Assembly (NCBI GenBank): GCA_032119595.1
Contig: JAUMBQ010000009.1
Location: 87,577 to 151,576, forward strand
Direction: 5' to 3'
Length of the DNA: 64,000 nt
Source of the DNA: JAGIBJ01 sp032119595
GTDB taxonomy: Bacteria > Actinomycetota > Thermoleophilia > Solirubrobacterales > Solirubrobacteraceae
Shown here one piece after another: positions 45,915 through 55,005 of this stretch. Each line of letters opens with the position of its first letter. Position 1 is the first letter of the stretch. The notes beneath the pieces were generated by a model, which did no database searches, was not told the origin of the DNA, and saw nothing but the letters and a program-made list of their open reading frames with translations. The position numbers and the translations under genes are program-made.

Positions 45915-45962
45915 ATGGGCATTCGCTCGCTCACGACGCGACTTCTTCTGCTTCCCCGCTAG
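45915..45962 (+). CDS. leuL: Leucine-rich leader peptide of leuA (attenuator)
   Basis: A 15-codon frame, MGIRSLTTRLLLLPR, ends with TAG 107 bases before leuA. Residues 10-13 are four Leu in a row, encoded CTT CTT CTG CTT; CTT is seldom used in the neighbouring high-G+C genes. A regulatory Leu run with poor codons just upstream of leuA is the classical arrangement for ribosome-mediated attenuation, known for leuA of other Actinobacteria. A hairpin at 45980-45997 starts 18 bases after the stop. The start is placed by the -10-like box at 45902; a longer in-frame extension upstream has no support. Confidence 0.8.
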   Translation: MGIRSLTTRLLLLPR

Positions 45963-45979
45963 GGGAATGAGTCACGCCT

Positions 45980-45997
45980 GCGGCCGCGAGAGGCCGC
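45980..45997 (+). promoter_or_regulatory. Hairpin in the leuA leader
   Basis: GCGGCC and GGCCGC pair around GCGAGA between the leader stop and leuA. It may be the pause or antiterminator arm. Further pairing downstream (GGAG near 46026 with CTCC near 46047) offers an alternative fold. There is no classical U-run terminator. Confidence 0.45.
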
Positions 45998-46068
45998 CAC
46001 GAGCCAACGAACTGTCATTACCACCGGAGTCCCAAGCGGCTCTGAGCTCCCACGGAGTACCCAACACG

Positions 46069-47676
<1,608 letters not shown>

Positions 47677-47691
<15 letters not shown>

Positions 47692-47800
47692 CCGCTTCCG
47701 GGCTCCCTGAACGGGAGCCCTTCCGGTAGCCGCGTCCGGGCTCCTTTAATGGGGCCCTTCCGATAGCCGCGTCCGGGTTCCCTGAGTGGGAGCCCGGACG
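47677..47800 (+). repeat. Three-copy tandem repeat with hairpins after leuA
   Basis: A 37-38-base unit starting GAGCCCTTCCGGTAGCCGC is repeated about three times. The first copy encodes the last codons and stop of leuA. Each unit folds: GGGCTCCC/GGGAGCCC (47700-47720); a diverged middle pair GGGCTCC/GGGGCCC (47738-47757); and GCGTCCGGGTTCCC/GGGAGCCCGGACGC (47769-47801), a 14-bp stem with one wobble. Changes on one side are matched by pairing on the other, so the hairpins are probably functional, perhaps as serial terminators. Confidence 0.75.
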
Positions 47801-47991
47801 CAGTCCGGCGCATACGGGGTGGGCAGGCCCGGGCAGTTCACCCAACGGTGAACGACTCCGAACCATCCCCTTACGGTCCAGTGACAGAAGGGGGTTTTCG
47901 AGGTTTTCGGTCATACGGTCGGTCCAAGTCCGCCCCAGCCAGCGCACCAGAGCGCCGGAGGGAGCGGGTCAAACCGACCCAGGAGCGCAGC

Positions 47992-48711
47992 ATGTCTGAC
48001 TACCTCAACCTCGAAACCCTCGACCCCCAGGGCGACCTCCGCAACGCTGCCGATGACGCCGGCGCCTTCAGCGGCGCTGGCCTCGATCGCCGCACGGCAC
48101 TGCGCCGCGGCGCAGCCGCTGGCGGTGGCTTCCTGCTCGCCGGCGGCCTCTTCCAGACGATGCTCTCCCCGGCCGAAGCCGCGATCAGCAAGAGCAAGAA
48201 GTCCAAGAAGAACGATGTCGCGATCCTCAACTACGCGCTGACGCTCGAGTACCTGGAAGCCGCGTTCTACGCCCAGGGCATCGCCAACAAGGCGTTCCTG
48301 AACAAGGACATCGAGACGTTCGCCGTGATCACCGGCAAGCATGAGGCCGACCACGTCGCGACCCTCAAGCAGGTCCTCGGCAAGGCGGCCGTGAAGTCGC
48401 CGATGGTCGACTTCAAGACGGCCGTCACCGACCCCAAGACGTTCGCGCTCACCGCGCAGGCGCTCGAGGACACCGGCGTCGCCGCGTACGCCGGCCAGGT
48501 CAACAACGTGTTCCAGAAGGGTGTCCTCGCGGCCGCCGCGTCGATCCATTCGGTCGAGGCGCGTCACGCGGCTTGGATCCGCCTGCTGCTGATCCAGGCT
48601 GGCCTCGCGCCGGCTGCCGAGGCCAGCTACCCGGCGCCGGTGTCGTTCGACAAGCCGGCCACCGAGAAGCAGACCCTCAAGGTCGTGGTTTCGACCGGCT
48701 TCCTGGTCTAA
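47992..48711 (+). CDS. Exported ferritin-like protein with Tat-type signal
   Basis: 239 residues. LDRRTALRRG followed by a hydrophobic stretch and SPAEA resembles a twin-arginine signal, though it lies about 30 residues from the start. The mature part is a four-helix ferritin-like domain with candidate di-iron ligands: Glu in LEYLEAAFY, ExxH in KHEADHV, and ExxH in VEARHAAW. The substrate is unknown; relatives are often simply called ferritin-like domain proteins. AGGAG seven bases before the ATG is a good ribosome site. It is a separate unit between leuA and the XRE-cupin gene. Confidence 0.85.
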   Translation: MSDYLNLETLDPQGDLRNAADDAGAFSGAGLDRRTALRRGAAAGGGFLLAGGLFQTMLSPAEAAISKSKKSKKNDVAILNYALTLEYLEAAFYAQGIANKAFLNKDIETFAVITGKHEADHVATLKQVLGKAAVKSPMVDFKTAVTDPKTFALTAQALEDTGVAAYAGQVNNVFQKGVLAAAASIHSVEARHAAWIRLLLIQAGLAPAAEASYPAPVSFDKPATEKQTLKVVVSTGFLV

Positions 48712-48763
48712 CCGACCGCGGAGTACTTGCTTGCGCGCGGGCGGGTGGCTCGCGCGCTTCGGC

Positions 48764-48794
48764 CCAGGGGCCCCGCGTCGCGCGGGGCCCCTGG
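48764..48794 (+). terminator. Terminator of the ferritin-like gene
   Basis: CCAGGGGCCCCGCG and CGCGGGGCCCCTGG make a perfect 14-bp stem around TCG, 53 bases after the stop codon. No U-run. Confidence 0.8.
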
Positions 48795-48806
48795 TCGTCG
48801 TTGGGC

Positions 48807-48856
48807 TGCAATGCGTCCGGCCCAACGTCCGGCCCAAAGTGGGCCGACGCGATGCA
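48807..48856. repeat. Inverted repeat, unknown role
   Basis: TGCA..GCGTC.GGCCCA on the left pairs with TGGGCCGACGC..TGCA on the right, with a bulge and two mismatches. It lies between the terminator and the next, longer inverted repeat. Confidence 0.55.
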
Positions 48857-48860
48857 CCGC

Positions 48861-48913
48861 AAATGAGACTGAGGATTACCCTGGCCCGCCCAGGGTGATC
48901 TTCAGTCGCATTT
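48861..48913. repeat. 24-bp near-perfect inverted repeat
   Basis: The left arm (48861-48884) and right arm (48890-48913) match at 21 of 24 positions around a five-base CCCGC loop. Two of the three differences are G-U compatible. It is much longer than a usual terminator, with an AT-rich outer end (AAATG/CATTT). It may be a small mobile palindrome, an operator or a structured RNA. Confidence 0.65.
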
Positions 48914-48953
48914 TCGGTGTAACAGGGCCGGCCCGATCGGGGGCCATGAACCC

Positions 48954-48990
48954 TTGACGCATTACGTCTGTACGCGATAACATACGTATG
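48954..48990 (+). promoter_or_regulatory. Promoter and probable operator of the XRE-cupin gene
   Basis: TTGACG (48954-48959), an 18-base spacer and TAACAT (48978-48983) form the best sigma-70-like promoter in the window. The perfect palindrome CATACGTATG (48981-48990) overlaps the -10 box and the predicted start, where a repressor such as the encoded XRE protein could bind. Confidence 0.6.
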
Positions 48991-48992
48991 CG

Positions 48993-49613
48993 ATGACAGA
49001 CGCGACTGCCATTCCTGCCGACGCTGGCATCCCGTCCGATGCGGCCGTCGCGCTGTCGATCGGCCCGCGCGTGCGGGCACTGCGCGAGTCGATGGGGCTG
49101 TCGCTGCGCGATCTCGCGCAGCGCTCCGGGGTGAGCGCCCCGATGCTCTCGCAGGTCGAGCGCGCCGACACCTCGCCGACGCTCCAGGTCGCCGCCAAGA
49201 TCGCGGCGGGCCTGGACCTGCGCCTGAGCCAGCTGCTGCGGCTCGACGAGGGTGGGGCGGTCACCGTCGTGCGGTCCGATGAGCGCCGCACCGGCGGCGG
49301 ATCAGGCGGCCACGCCTTCGAAATCCTCACGCCCGCGCTGCCCGGCCAGCGCCTGGAACTCTCGCGCCACGAGCTGGCCGCGGGTGGCAAGACCGGTGGC
49401 CAGGGTGATCCGCCGATGCACGAGCCGGGCAGTCGAGAGATCGCCCTCGTCGATCGCGGGCGCGTCGTGCTCGACATTGACGGCGAGCACTACGAGCTCG
49501 GCCCCGGCGACACCGTCACGTTCGACGCCGATCTTCCTCATCACTTCAGCAACCCAGGCGACGAGCCAGCCGTGCTGCTCGCCGTCGTCAGCGCCGGCCT
49601 TCGCCGAAGCTGA
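48993..49613 (+). CDS. XRE-family transcriptional regulator with cupin sensor domain
   Basis: 206 residues. Residues about 25-80 form the helix-turn-helix (IGPRVRALRESMGLSLRDLA, SGVSAPMLSQVERADTSPT). Residues about 105-205 form a double-stranded beta-helix cupin (MHEPGSREIALVDRGRVV, GPGDTVTFDADLPHHFSN) that would bind a small ligand. This is the layout of PuuR-like and SinR-cupin regulators. The palindrome over its own promoter suggests autoregulation. The leuC gene starts 96 bases downstream, so leuCD is another possible target. The ligand is unknown. Confidence 0.9.
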   Translation: MTDATAIPADAGIPSDAAVALSIGPRVRALRESMGLSLRDLAQRSGVSAPMLSQVERADTSPTLQVAAKIAAGLDLRLSQLLRLDEGGAVTVVRSDERRTGGGSGGHAFEILTPALPGQRLELSRHELAAGGKTGGQGDPPMHEPGSREIALVDRGRVVLDIDGEHYELGPGDTVTFDADLPHHFSNPGDEPAVLLAVVSAGLRRS

Positions 49614-49709
49614 CCCAAGCCTTCACCCGCGCGCGACCATTCGCCGCGACCATCTTGTCGGCCCCGCTCCGGGCCGAGCCTTCGACCCACGACACCCAGA
49701 GACACTCCG

Positions 49710-51086
49710 ATGACACCACCCTCGACCCTGTTCGACAAGATCTGGCAGAGCCACCTCGTCGCCAACGAGCTCATCTACATCGACCTGCACCTCGTGCATG
49801 AGGTCACGAGCCCGCAGGCCTTCGAGGGCCTGCGCGTCGCCGGCCGCCCCGTGCGCCGCCCGGATCGCACCTTCGCGACCGCCGACCACAACGTCCCGAC
49901 CGACGGCGCCACTCGTCCGGACCAGATCCGCGACCTCCTCAGCCGCAAGCAGGTCGAGACGCTGGAGAGCAACTGCAAGGAGTTCGGCGTTCCGTGCCAC
50001 TCCATCGGCGACAAGTACCAGGGCATCGTGCACGTGATCGGGCCTGAACTCGGCATCACGCAGCCGGGCATGACGATCGTCTGCGGCGACTCGCACACCG
50101 CCACGCACGGCGCGTTCGGCGCGCTCGCGTTCGGCATTGGTACGTCCGAGGTCGAGCACGTCATGGCGACGCAGACGCTCGTGCAGAAGACCCCGCGCAC
50201 GATGCGCATCAACTACGTCGGCGAGATGGGTCCGGGCGTCACGCCGAAGGACCTCATCCTCGCCACGATCGGCCAGATCGGCGTCGCTGGCGGCACCGGC
50301 TACGTGATCGAGTTCGCGGGCCCCGTCATCGAGTCGCTCTCCATGGAGGGCCGCATGACGATCTGCAACATGACCATCGAGGGCGGCGGCCGCGCCGGCA
50401 TGATCGCCCCGGACGAGACCACGTTCGAGTACCTCAAGGGCCGCCCCGGCGTGCCGCAGGGTGCCGACTGGGACGCCGCCGTGGAGTCCTGGCGCGCGCT
50501 CAAGACTGACGAAGGAGCGACCTTCGACACGGAGGTCACCGTCGACGTGAACGCGATCTCTCCGATGATCACCTGGGGCACGACCCCCGGCCAGGTCGTC
50601 GGCGTCTCCGCCACCGTCCCGGAGCCGACTTCCGACCAGGACCGTCGAGCGCTGGCCTACATGGCGCTGGAGCCCGGCACCCCGATGTCGGAGATCAAGC
50701 TCGACCGCGTGTTCATCGGCTCGTGCACCAACTCGCGCATCGGCGATCTCCGCGAGGCCGCCGGCGTCGTGAAGGGGCGTCGCGTGGCCGACGGCGTGAT
50801 CGCGATGGTCGTCCCGGGCTCGGCGCAGGTCAAGGCGCAGGCGGAAGAGGAGGGGCTCGACAAGATCTTCTCCGACGCCGGCTTTGATTGGCGCGGCGCA
50901 GGCTGCTCCATGTGCCTCGGCATGAACCCCGACGTCGCCGCTCCCGGTGAGCGCGTCGCGTCGACCTCGAACCGCAACTTCGAAGGCCGTCAGGGCAAGG
51001 GCGCACGCTCCCACCTGATGAGCCCCCGCATGGCCGCTGCCGCCGCCATCGAGGGCCACTTCGTCGACATCCGCACCTGGAACTAG
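49710..51086 (+). CDS. leuC: 3-isopropylmalate/citramalate dehydratase, large subunit
   Basis: 458 residues, aconitase family. It isomerises 2- to 3-isopropylmalate with LeuD and, with CimA present, probably also citramalate. The [4Fe-4S] ligands are Cys in GSCTNSRIGDL and the CxxC pair in GCSMCLGMNPD. HNVPTDG and CGDSHTATHGAFGALAFGIG are active-site segments. leuD begins 12 bases after its stop. Confidence 0.97.
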   Translation: MTPPSTLFDKIWQSHLVANELIYIDLHLVHEVTSPQAFEGLRVAGRPVRRPDRTFATADHNVPTDGATRPDQIRDLLSRKQVETLESNCKEFGVPCHSIGDKYQGIVHVIGPELGITQPGMTIVCGDSHTATHGAFGALAFGIGTSEVEHVMATQTLVQKTPRTMRINYVGEMGPGVTPKDLILATIGQIGVAGGTGYVIEFAGPVIESLSMEGRMTICNMTIEGGGRAGMIAPDETTFEYLKGRPGVPQGADWDAAVESWRALKTDEGATFDTEVTVDVNAISPMITWGTTPGQVVGVSATVPEPTSDQDRRALAYMALEPGTPMSEIKLDRVFIGSCTNSRIGDLREAAGVVKGRRVADGVIAMVVPGSAQVKAQAEEEGLDKIFSDAGFDWRGAGCSMCLGMNPDVAAPGERVASTSNRNFEGRQGKGARSHLMSPRMAAAAAIEGHFVDIRTWN

Positions 51087-51098
51087 GAGGACACCGTC

Positions 51099-51662
51099 AT
51101 GGATCCATTCAAGATCGTCGAAGGCGGCGTCTCCGTGCTCATGCGCGACGACATCGACACCGACCAGATCATTCCCGCCCGCTACATGAAGCGCATCGAG
51201 CGCTCGGGCTTCGGCGAGTACCTCTTCGCCGACATCAAAGAGACCCCGGGCTTCAACGTCCCGAAGAACCCGATCCTCGTGGCCGGCGTGAACTTCGGCT
51301 GCGGTTCGAGCCGCGAGCATGCTCCGTGGGCGCTGGAAGACTTCGGCTTCCGCGTGATCATCGCCAAGTCGTTTGCCGACATCTTTCGCGGCAACTCGCC
51401 GAAGATCGGCCTGCTTCCGGTGGTCCTCGCGCCCGACGAAGTCGACTTCGTTGCCGCGCAGGACACGGCGGTCGTCGACCTCGAGAGCCAGGAAGTGCGT
51501 GCCGGCGGTAAGACGTTCTCGTTCGAGTTCGACCCCGAGATCAAGCACCGCCTGCTCAACGGCCTCGATGACATCGCGCTGACGCTCCTTCAGGGCGACG
51601 CGATCGCCGCCTACGAATCCGAGCGCGAGCGCTCGGGCCCCAACACGCAACTGTTCGTCTAG
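51099..51662 (+). CDS. leuD: 3-isopropylmalate/citramalate dehydratase, small subunit
   Basis: 187 residues. Swivelling domain of the heterodimeric isomerase, with DIDTDQIIPARYMKR and the substrate-binding FGCGSSREHAPWAL loop. AGGAGG lies a few bases before the ATG. A methyltransferase gene follows after seven bases and is probably co-transcribed. Confidence 0.97.
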   Translation: MDPFKIVEGGVSVLMRDDIDTDQIIPARYMKRIERSGFGEYLFADIKETPGFNVPKNPILVAGVNFGCGSSREHAPWALEDFGFRVIIAKSFADIFRGNSPKIGLLPVVLAPDEVDFVAAQDTAVVDLESQEVRAGGKTFSFEFDPEIKHRLLNGLDDIALTLLQGDAIAAYESERERSGPNTQLFV

Positions 51663-51669
51663 GAACTCC

Positions 51670-52419
51670 ATGACCAGCACTTCCACCGGGGCCCATCACG
51701 ACGAGGGCGCCGGTGGCGGTGCCTGGTTCGATCGGTGGGCGACCCAGTACGACTCCGAGCGTCGCCTGCTCATCTCCCCGTTCGACGCGTTTTACGCGGC
51801 GGCGGGGGAGGCCGCGGCGCTGAACGCCGATGGCTCGCGCCGGACGGCAGGCTCCGACGGCGGCCCGATCCGCGTCCTGGATCTCGGCGCCGGGACAGGC
51901 CTGCTCACGGCCGTCCTCGCCGCTGCGCTGCCGGGTGCGCAGCTCACGCTGCTTGACGAAGCCCCAGGGATGCTCGCGCAGGCGCGTGAACGCCTGGCCG
52001 ACATCGCCGACCAGCTCAGGGTGATCGAGGGCGACCTGCTCGGTGATCTGCCCGAGGGGCCGTTTGACGTGATCGCATCCGGGCTCGCCATCCACCACCT
52101 GGACCCGCAGGGTCAGGCCAGGGTGTACGCCTCGGCCCGGGAGCGGCTTGCGCCCGGGGGCGTGTTCGTCAACGCCGAACAGCTGAAGGCGCCGGCCCAG
52201 TGGCTGGAAGACCACTTCCTGGAGCGCGAGCTCGTGCACGCGCGGGCTGGCGGGTTCACGCCGGAAGCCGAGGCGCAGGCGTGGGAGCGGTGGTCGATCG
52301 ATCAGCATGTCACGCTGGAAGACCAGCTCGGCTGGCTGCACGCGGCCGGGTTCGAAACCGTCGAATGCGTCTTCAAGGCGTGGCGATTTGCCGTCGTTGC
52401 GGGCTGGCGCGCTGCTTAA
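51670..52419 (+). CDS. Class I SAM-dependent methyltransferase in the leu cluster
   Basis: 249 residues. The SAM-binding core has motif I LDLGAGTGLLTAVL, strand-2 acid LLDEAPGML, FDVIASGLAIHHLD (motif IV) and RERLAPGGVFVNAEQ (post-II). The N-terminal AWFDRWATQYDSERR and a C-terminal helix-rich cap resemble small-molecule methyltransferases such as trans-aconitate methyltransferase, but no substrate residue can be assigned. It starts seven bases after leuD. It is not part of the known leucine pathway. Confidence 0.85.
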   Translation: MTSTSTGAHHDEGAGGGAWFDRWATQYDSERRLLISPFDAFYAAAGEAAALNADGSRRTAGSDGGPIRVLDLGAGTGLLTAVLAAALPGAQLTLLDEAPGMLAQARERLADIADQLRVIEGDLLGDLPEGPFDVIASGLAIHHLDPQGQARVYASARERLAPGGVFVNAEQLKAPAQWLEDHFLERELVHARAGGFTPEAEAQAWERWSIDQHVTLEDQLGWLHAAGFETVECVFKAWRFAVVAGWRAA

Positions 52420-52731
52420 GGCTCGGGGCGTGAGCGCCGGACGCCGGCGTTCGGTTCGTTGTAACAGCGTGATGGGGACCACACTTCGTAAGGGCCTAAT
52501 GACGCCTGCTCAATAGGGCCTTGTGGGACTTCCATCACGGAGCGGCGTTCCCTAAGGTCAGTGACAGCACTCACACAGAGTTCCAGTGTCCCGCCGAAGA
52601 GGTCTTCAAACCTCCCCCCGGCAGAGGCTCGGACGCACGATTGTCCCGCGTGCGTCCGGCCCTCGAAAACCCCCTGGTCCCGACAGCGCTCCCTCTTTCT
52701 CTCTGGAGGGCGCAGGCGAACCATGTCCCCG

Positions 52732-52772
52732 GCTCCGGCCCCATCTGCACCCAGTGCGGATGGGGCCGGAGC
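52732..52772 (+). terminator. Long hairpin upstream of leuB
   Basis: Perfect 14-bp outer stem, one mismatch, then a 4-bp inner stem with a CCA loop. It could end the leuCD-methyltransferase transcript about 310 bases after the last stop, or regulate leuB. No U-run. Confidence 0.5.
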
Positions 52773-52853
52773 TGCGTCTGGGCCCAGTTGACGCCGCGCG
52801 CCGCGATTCTGGTCGCTACGGGCGTCGGCCCGACGCCGCGCGCGGCCGGGCAA

Positions 52854-52859
52854 TAGCCT
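52854..52859 (+). promoter_or_regulatory. -10-like box of leuB
   Basis: TAGCCT ends ten bases before the ATG. It suggests that leuB and the genes after it form their own transcript with a very short leader. Confidence 0.5.
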
Positions 52860-52869
52860 TGAGCCGCAT

Positions 52870-53916
52870 ATGACGACCATCGCAGTCCTGCCCGGCGACG
52901 GCATCGGCCCCGAGATCGCCGCCCCTGCGGTCCAGGCCCTCACCGAACTCCTCGGCGCGTCGAACGTGCACTTCGAGGAGTACCTCTTCGGAGGCGCAAG
53001 CATCGACGCCCACGGCGTCGCCCTCACCGACGAGACCCTCGCCGGCTGCAAGAAGAGCGACGCGGTCTTGCTGGCCGCTGTCGGCGGCCCGAAGTGGGAC
53101 ACCACCGATCCCAACGCTCCGCGCCCCGAGCAGGGCCTGCTCGGCATCCGCAAGGAACTTGGCCTCTTCGCCAACCTGCGGCCGGTTCGCCCGGTCCCGG
53201 CGCTGTACGGCGCGTCGGCGCTGAAGCAGGAGATCATCGAGGGCACCGACCTCATGGTCGTCCGCGAGCTCACCGGCGGCATCTACTTCGGCGAGAAGAC
53301 GCGCACGGCGACCTCCGCCAGCGACCTGTGCAGCTACACGACCGCTGAGGTCGAGCGCATCGCGCGCGTCGCCTTCGAGCTGGCCGGTCGCCGGTCGGGC
53401 CGCCTCACCTCGGTCGACAAGGCCAACGTCCTGGAGACGTCGCGTCAGTGGCGCCAGGTCGTGCACGAGGTTCACGCTGACTACCCGGAGATCGAACTCG
53501 AAGACGTGCTCGTCGACAACTGCGCGATGCAGCTCATCTCGCGCCCGTCGAGCTTCGATGTGATCGTGACCGAGAACCTCTTCGGCGACATCCTCTCCGA
53601 CGAAGCCGCGATGCTCACCGGCTCCATCGGCATGCTGCCCAGCGCGTCGCTCGGCGCGGCCGGCGATCCGGGCCTCTTCGAGCCGGTCCACGGCTCCGCC
53701 CCGGACATCGCCGGCAAGGGCGTCGCGAACCCGCTTGCGATGTTCCTGTCCACGGCGATGCTCCTGCGCGACGGACTTGGTCGACCGGTCGAGGCATCAG
53801 CTCTAGAATCGGCCGTCGACGAAGCTCTCGCCGGCGGTCTTCGCACCCATGACCTCGGCGGCACGGCGACGACGGCTGAGGCCGTGGCCGACGTGTTTGC
53901 TCGCCTGCACGCTTAG
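52870..53916 (+). CDS. leuB: 3-isopropylmalate dehydrogenase
   Basis: 348 residues. NAD-dependent oxidative decarboxylation of 3-isopropylmalate, and probably of methylmalate from the citramalate route. Signatures are GDGIGPEI, LRPVRPVPAL, VRELTGGIYFGEK, SVDKANVLETSRQWRQV, NLFGDILSDEAAML and the NAD-site GSAPDIAGKGVANP. The residues around the latter fit an NAD rather than NADP enzyme. It starts the leuB-ilvE-cimA-DegT-argH-mpg gene string. Confidence 0.97.
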   Translation: MTTIAVLPGDGIGPEIAAPAVQALTELLGASNVHFEEYLFGGASIDAHGVALTDETLAGCKKSDAVLLAAVGGPKWDTTDPNAPRPEQGLLGIRKELGLFANLRPVRPVPALYGASALKQEIIEGTDLMVVRELTGGIYFGEKTRTATSASDLCSYTTAEVERIARVAFELAGRRSGRLTSVDKANVLETSRQWRQVVHEVHADYPEIELEDVLVDNCAMQLISRPSSFDVIVTENLFGDILSDEAAMLTGSIGMLPSASLGAAGDPGLFEPVHGSAPDIAGKGVANPLAMFLSTAMLLRDGLGRPVEASALESAVDEALAGGLRTHDLGGTATTAEAVADVFARLHA

Positions 53917-53925
53917 GAGAACACG

Positions 53926-54882
53926 ATGGATACCGCGCCCTACATCTGGCTCGACGGCGAGTTCGTCCCTTGGGACGAGGCGCAGGTGCACGTGCTCACG
54001 CACGCGCTCCATTACGGCACCGGCGTCTTCGAGGGCATCCGCTGCTACGACACGGAGATCGGCCCGGCCGTCTTCCGTCACCCCGAGCATGTCGAGCGTC
54101 TCTTCGCGTCGGCCAAGCTCTACTACCTCCACGTGCCGTACTCGCGCGAGGAGATTCGCCAGGCGACGCTCGATTTGATCGCCAAGAACGACCAGCGAGA
54201 GTGCTACATCCGCCCGCTCGTGTTCCGCGGCGACGGCGAGATGGGCCTCTTCGCGCAGGGCTCGCCGATGCGCGTGGCGATCGCGTCGTGGAAGTGGGAT
54301 TCGCTCCTGGGCGACAAGGGGCAGCGCGAGGGTGTCCGGGCCAAGGTCAGCTCGTGGCGTCGCACCAGCCACAACTCGCTCATCCCGCACGCCAAGGCGT
54401 CGGGCCACTACCTCAACTCGGTCCTGGCCAAGAACGAGGTCTCGCGCCGCAAGAACCCCGACGGCACCTCGTACTACGAGGAGGCGCTGCTGCTCGACGA
54501 GCGCGGCTTCGTGTCGGAAGGCTCCGGCGAGAACCTCTTCGTCGTCAAGGCCGGCGTGATCTACACGCCGCCGCAGACCGCGGGCATCCTCGACGGCATC
54601 ACGCGCAGCGCCGTGATGCGGATCATCGAGGACCTTGGTCTCAAACTCGTGGAGCGCGATATCGCTCGCGCCGAGGCCTACCTCGCCGACGAAGTCTTCA
54701 TGACGGGTACGGCCGCTGAACTCGTGCCGGTGGTCGAGATCGACGACATCGCGGTCGGCGACGGCGCTCCGGGTGAGCTCACGCTTGCGATCCAGTCGGT
54801 CTTCCGCGATGCCCTGCACGGGCGCGACCCGCGGTACATCGGTTGGCTCGATCCGGTGCCGGCTCGGACCGCCACCGCATGA
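53926..54882 (+). CDS. ilvE: Branched-chain amino acid aminotransferase
   Basis: 318 residues, PLP fold-type IV. Last step of valine, leucine and isoleucine synthesis. LHYGTGVFEGIRCYDT, RPLVFRGDGEMGL, the PLP-lysine region PHAKASGHYLNSVLAK, LDERGFVSEGSGENLF, GITRSAVMRI and EVFMTGTAAELVPV line up with E. coli IlvE. It starts nine bases after leuB. Confidence 0.96.
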   Translation: MDTAPYIWLDGEFVPWDEAQVHVLTHALHYGTGVFEGIRCYDTEIGPAVFRHPEHVERLFASAKLYYLHVPYSREEIRQATLDLIAKNDQRECYIRPLVFRGDGEMGLFAQGSPMRVAIASWKWDSLLGDKGQREGVRAKVSSWRRTSHNSLIPHAKASGHYLNSVLAKNEVSRRKNPDGTSYYEEALLLDERGFVSEGSGENLFVVKAGVIYTPPQTAGILDGITRSAVMRIIEDLGLKLVERDIARAEAYLADEVFMTGTAAELVPVVEIDDIAVGDGAPGELTLAIQSVFRDALHGRDPRYIGWLDPVPARTATA

Positions 54883-55005
54883 GTTCTCGGGCACTTGCAG
54901 GCCGCATCGCGCGGCGAATTCGCTAGGCGACGCGGTCCCCGCTGGGCGGGGGCAGCGCCGCCTGCCCACGCCCATGCCCGCCCCGTACCTGCCACGGACG
55001 CTTCG

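Larger units (their letters stand above)
52420..52869. other. 450-base region between the methyltransferase and leuB
   Basis: I see no convincing gene. Contents: an imperfect dyad AAGGGCCTAATG/CAATAGGGCCTT at 52490-52522; a strong hairpin at 52732-52772 (14-bp GCTCCGGCCCCATC/GATGGGGCCGGAGC with an inner GCAC/GTGC stem); GC-rich direct repeats GACGCCGCGCGC near 52790 and 52830; and the leuB -10-like box at 52854-52859. A 22-codon frame from ATG 52724 has no branched-chain codon run and does not look like a leader peptide. Confidence 0.5.

Noticed and set aside
52724..52791. A 22-codon frame before leuB as a leader peptide
   Set aside because: It is Ala/Pro/Ser/Gly-rich with no Leu, Ile or Val, and lies in the long hairpin.
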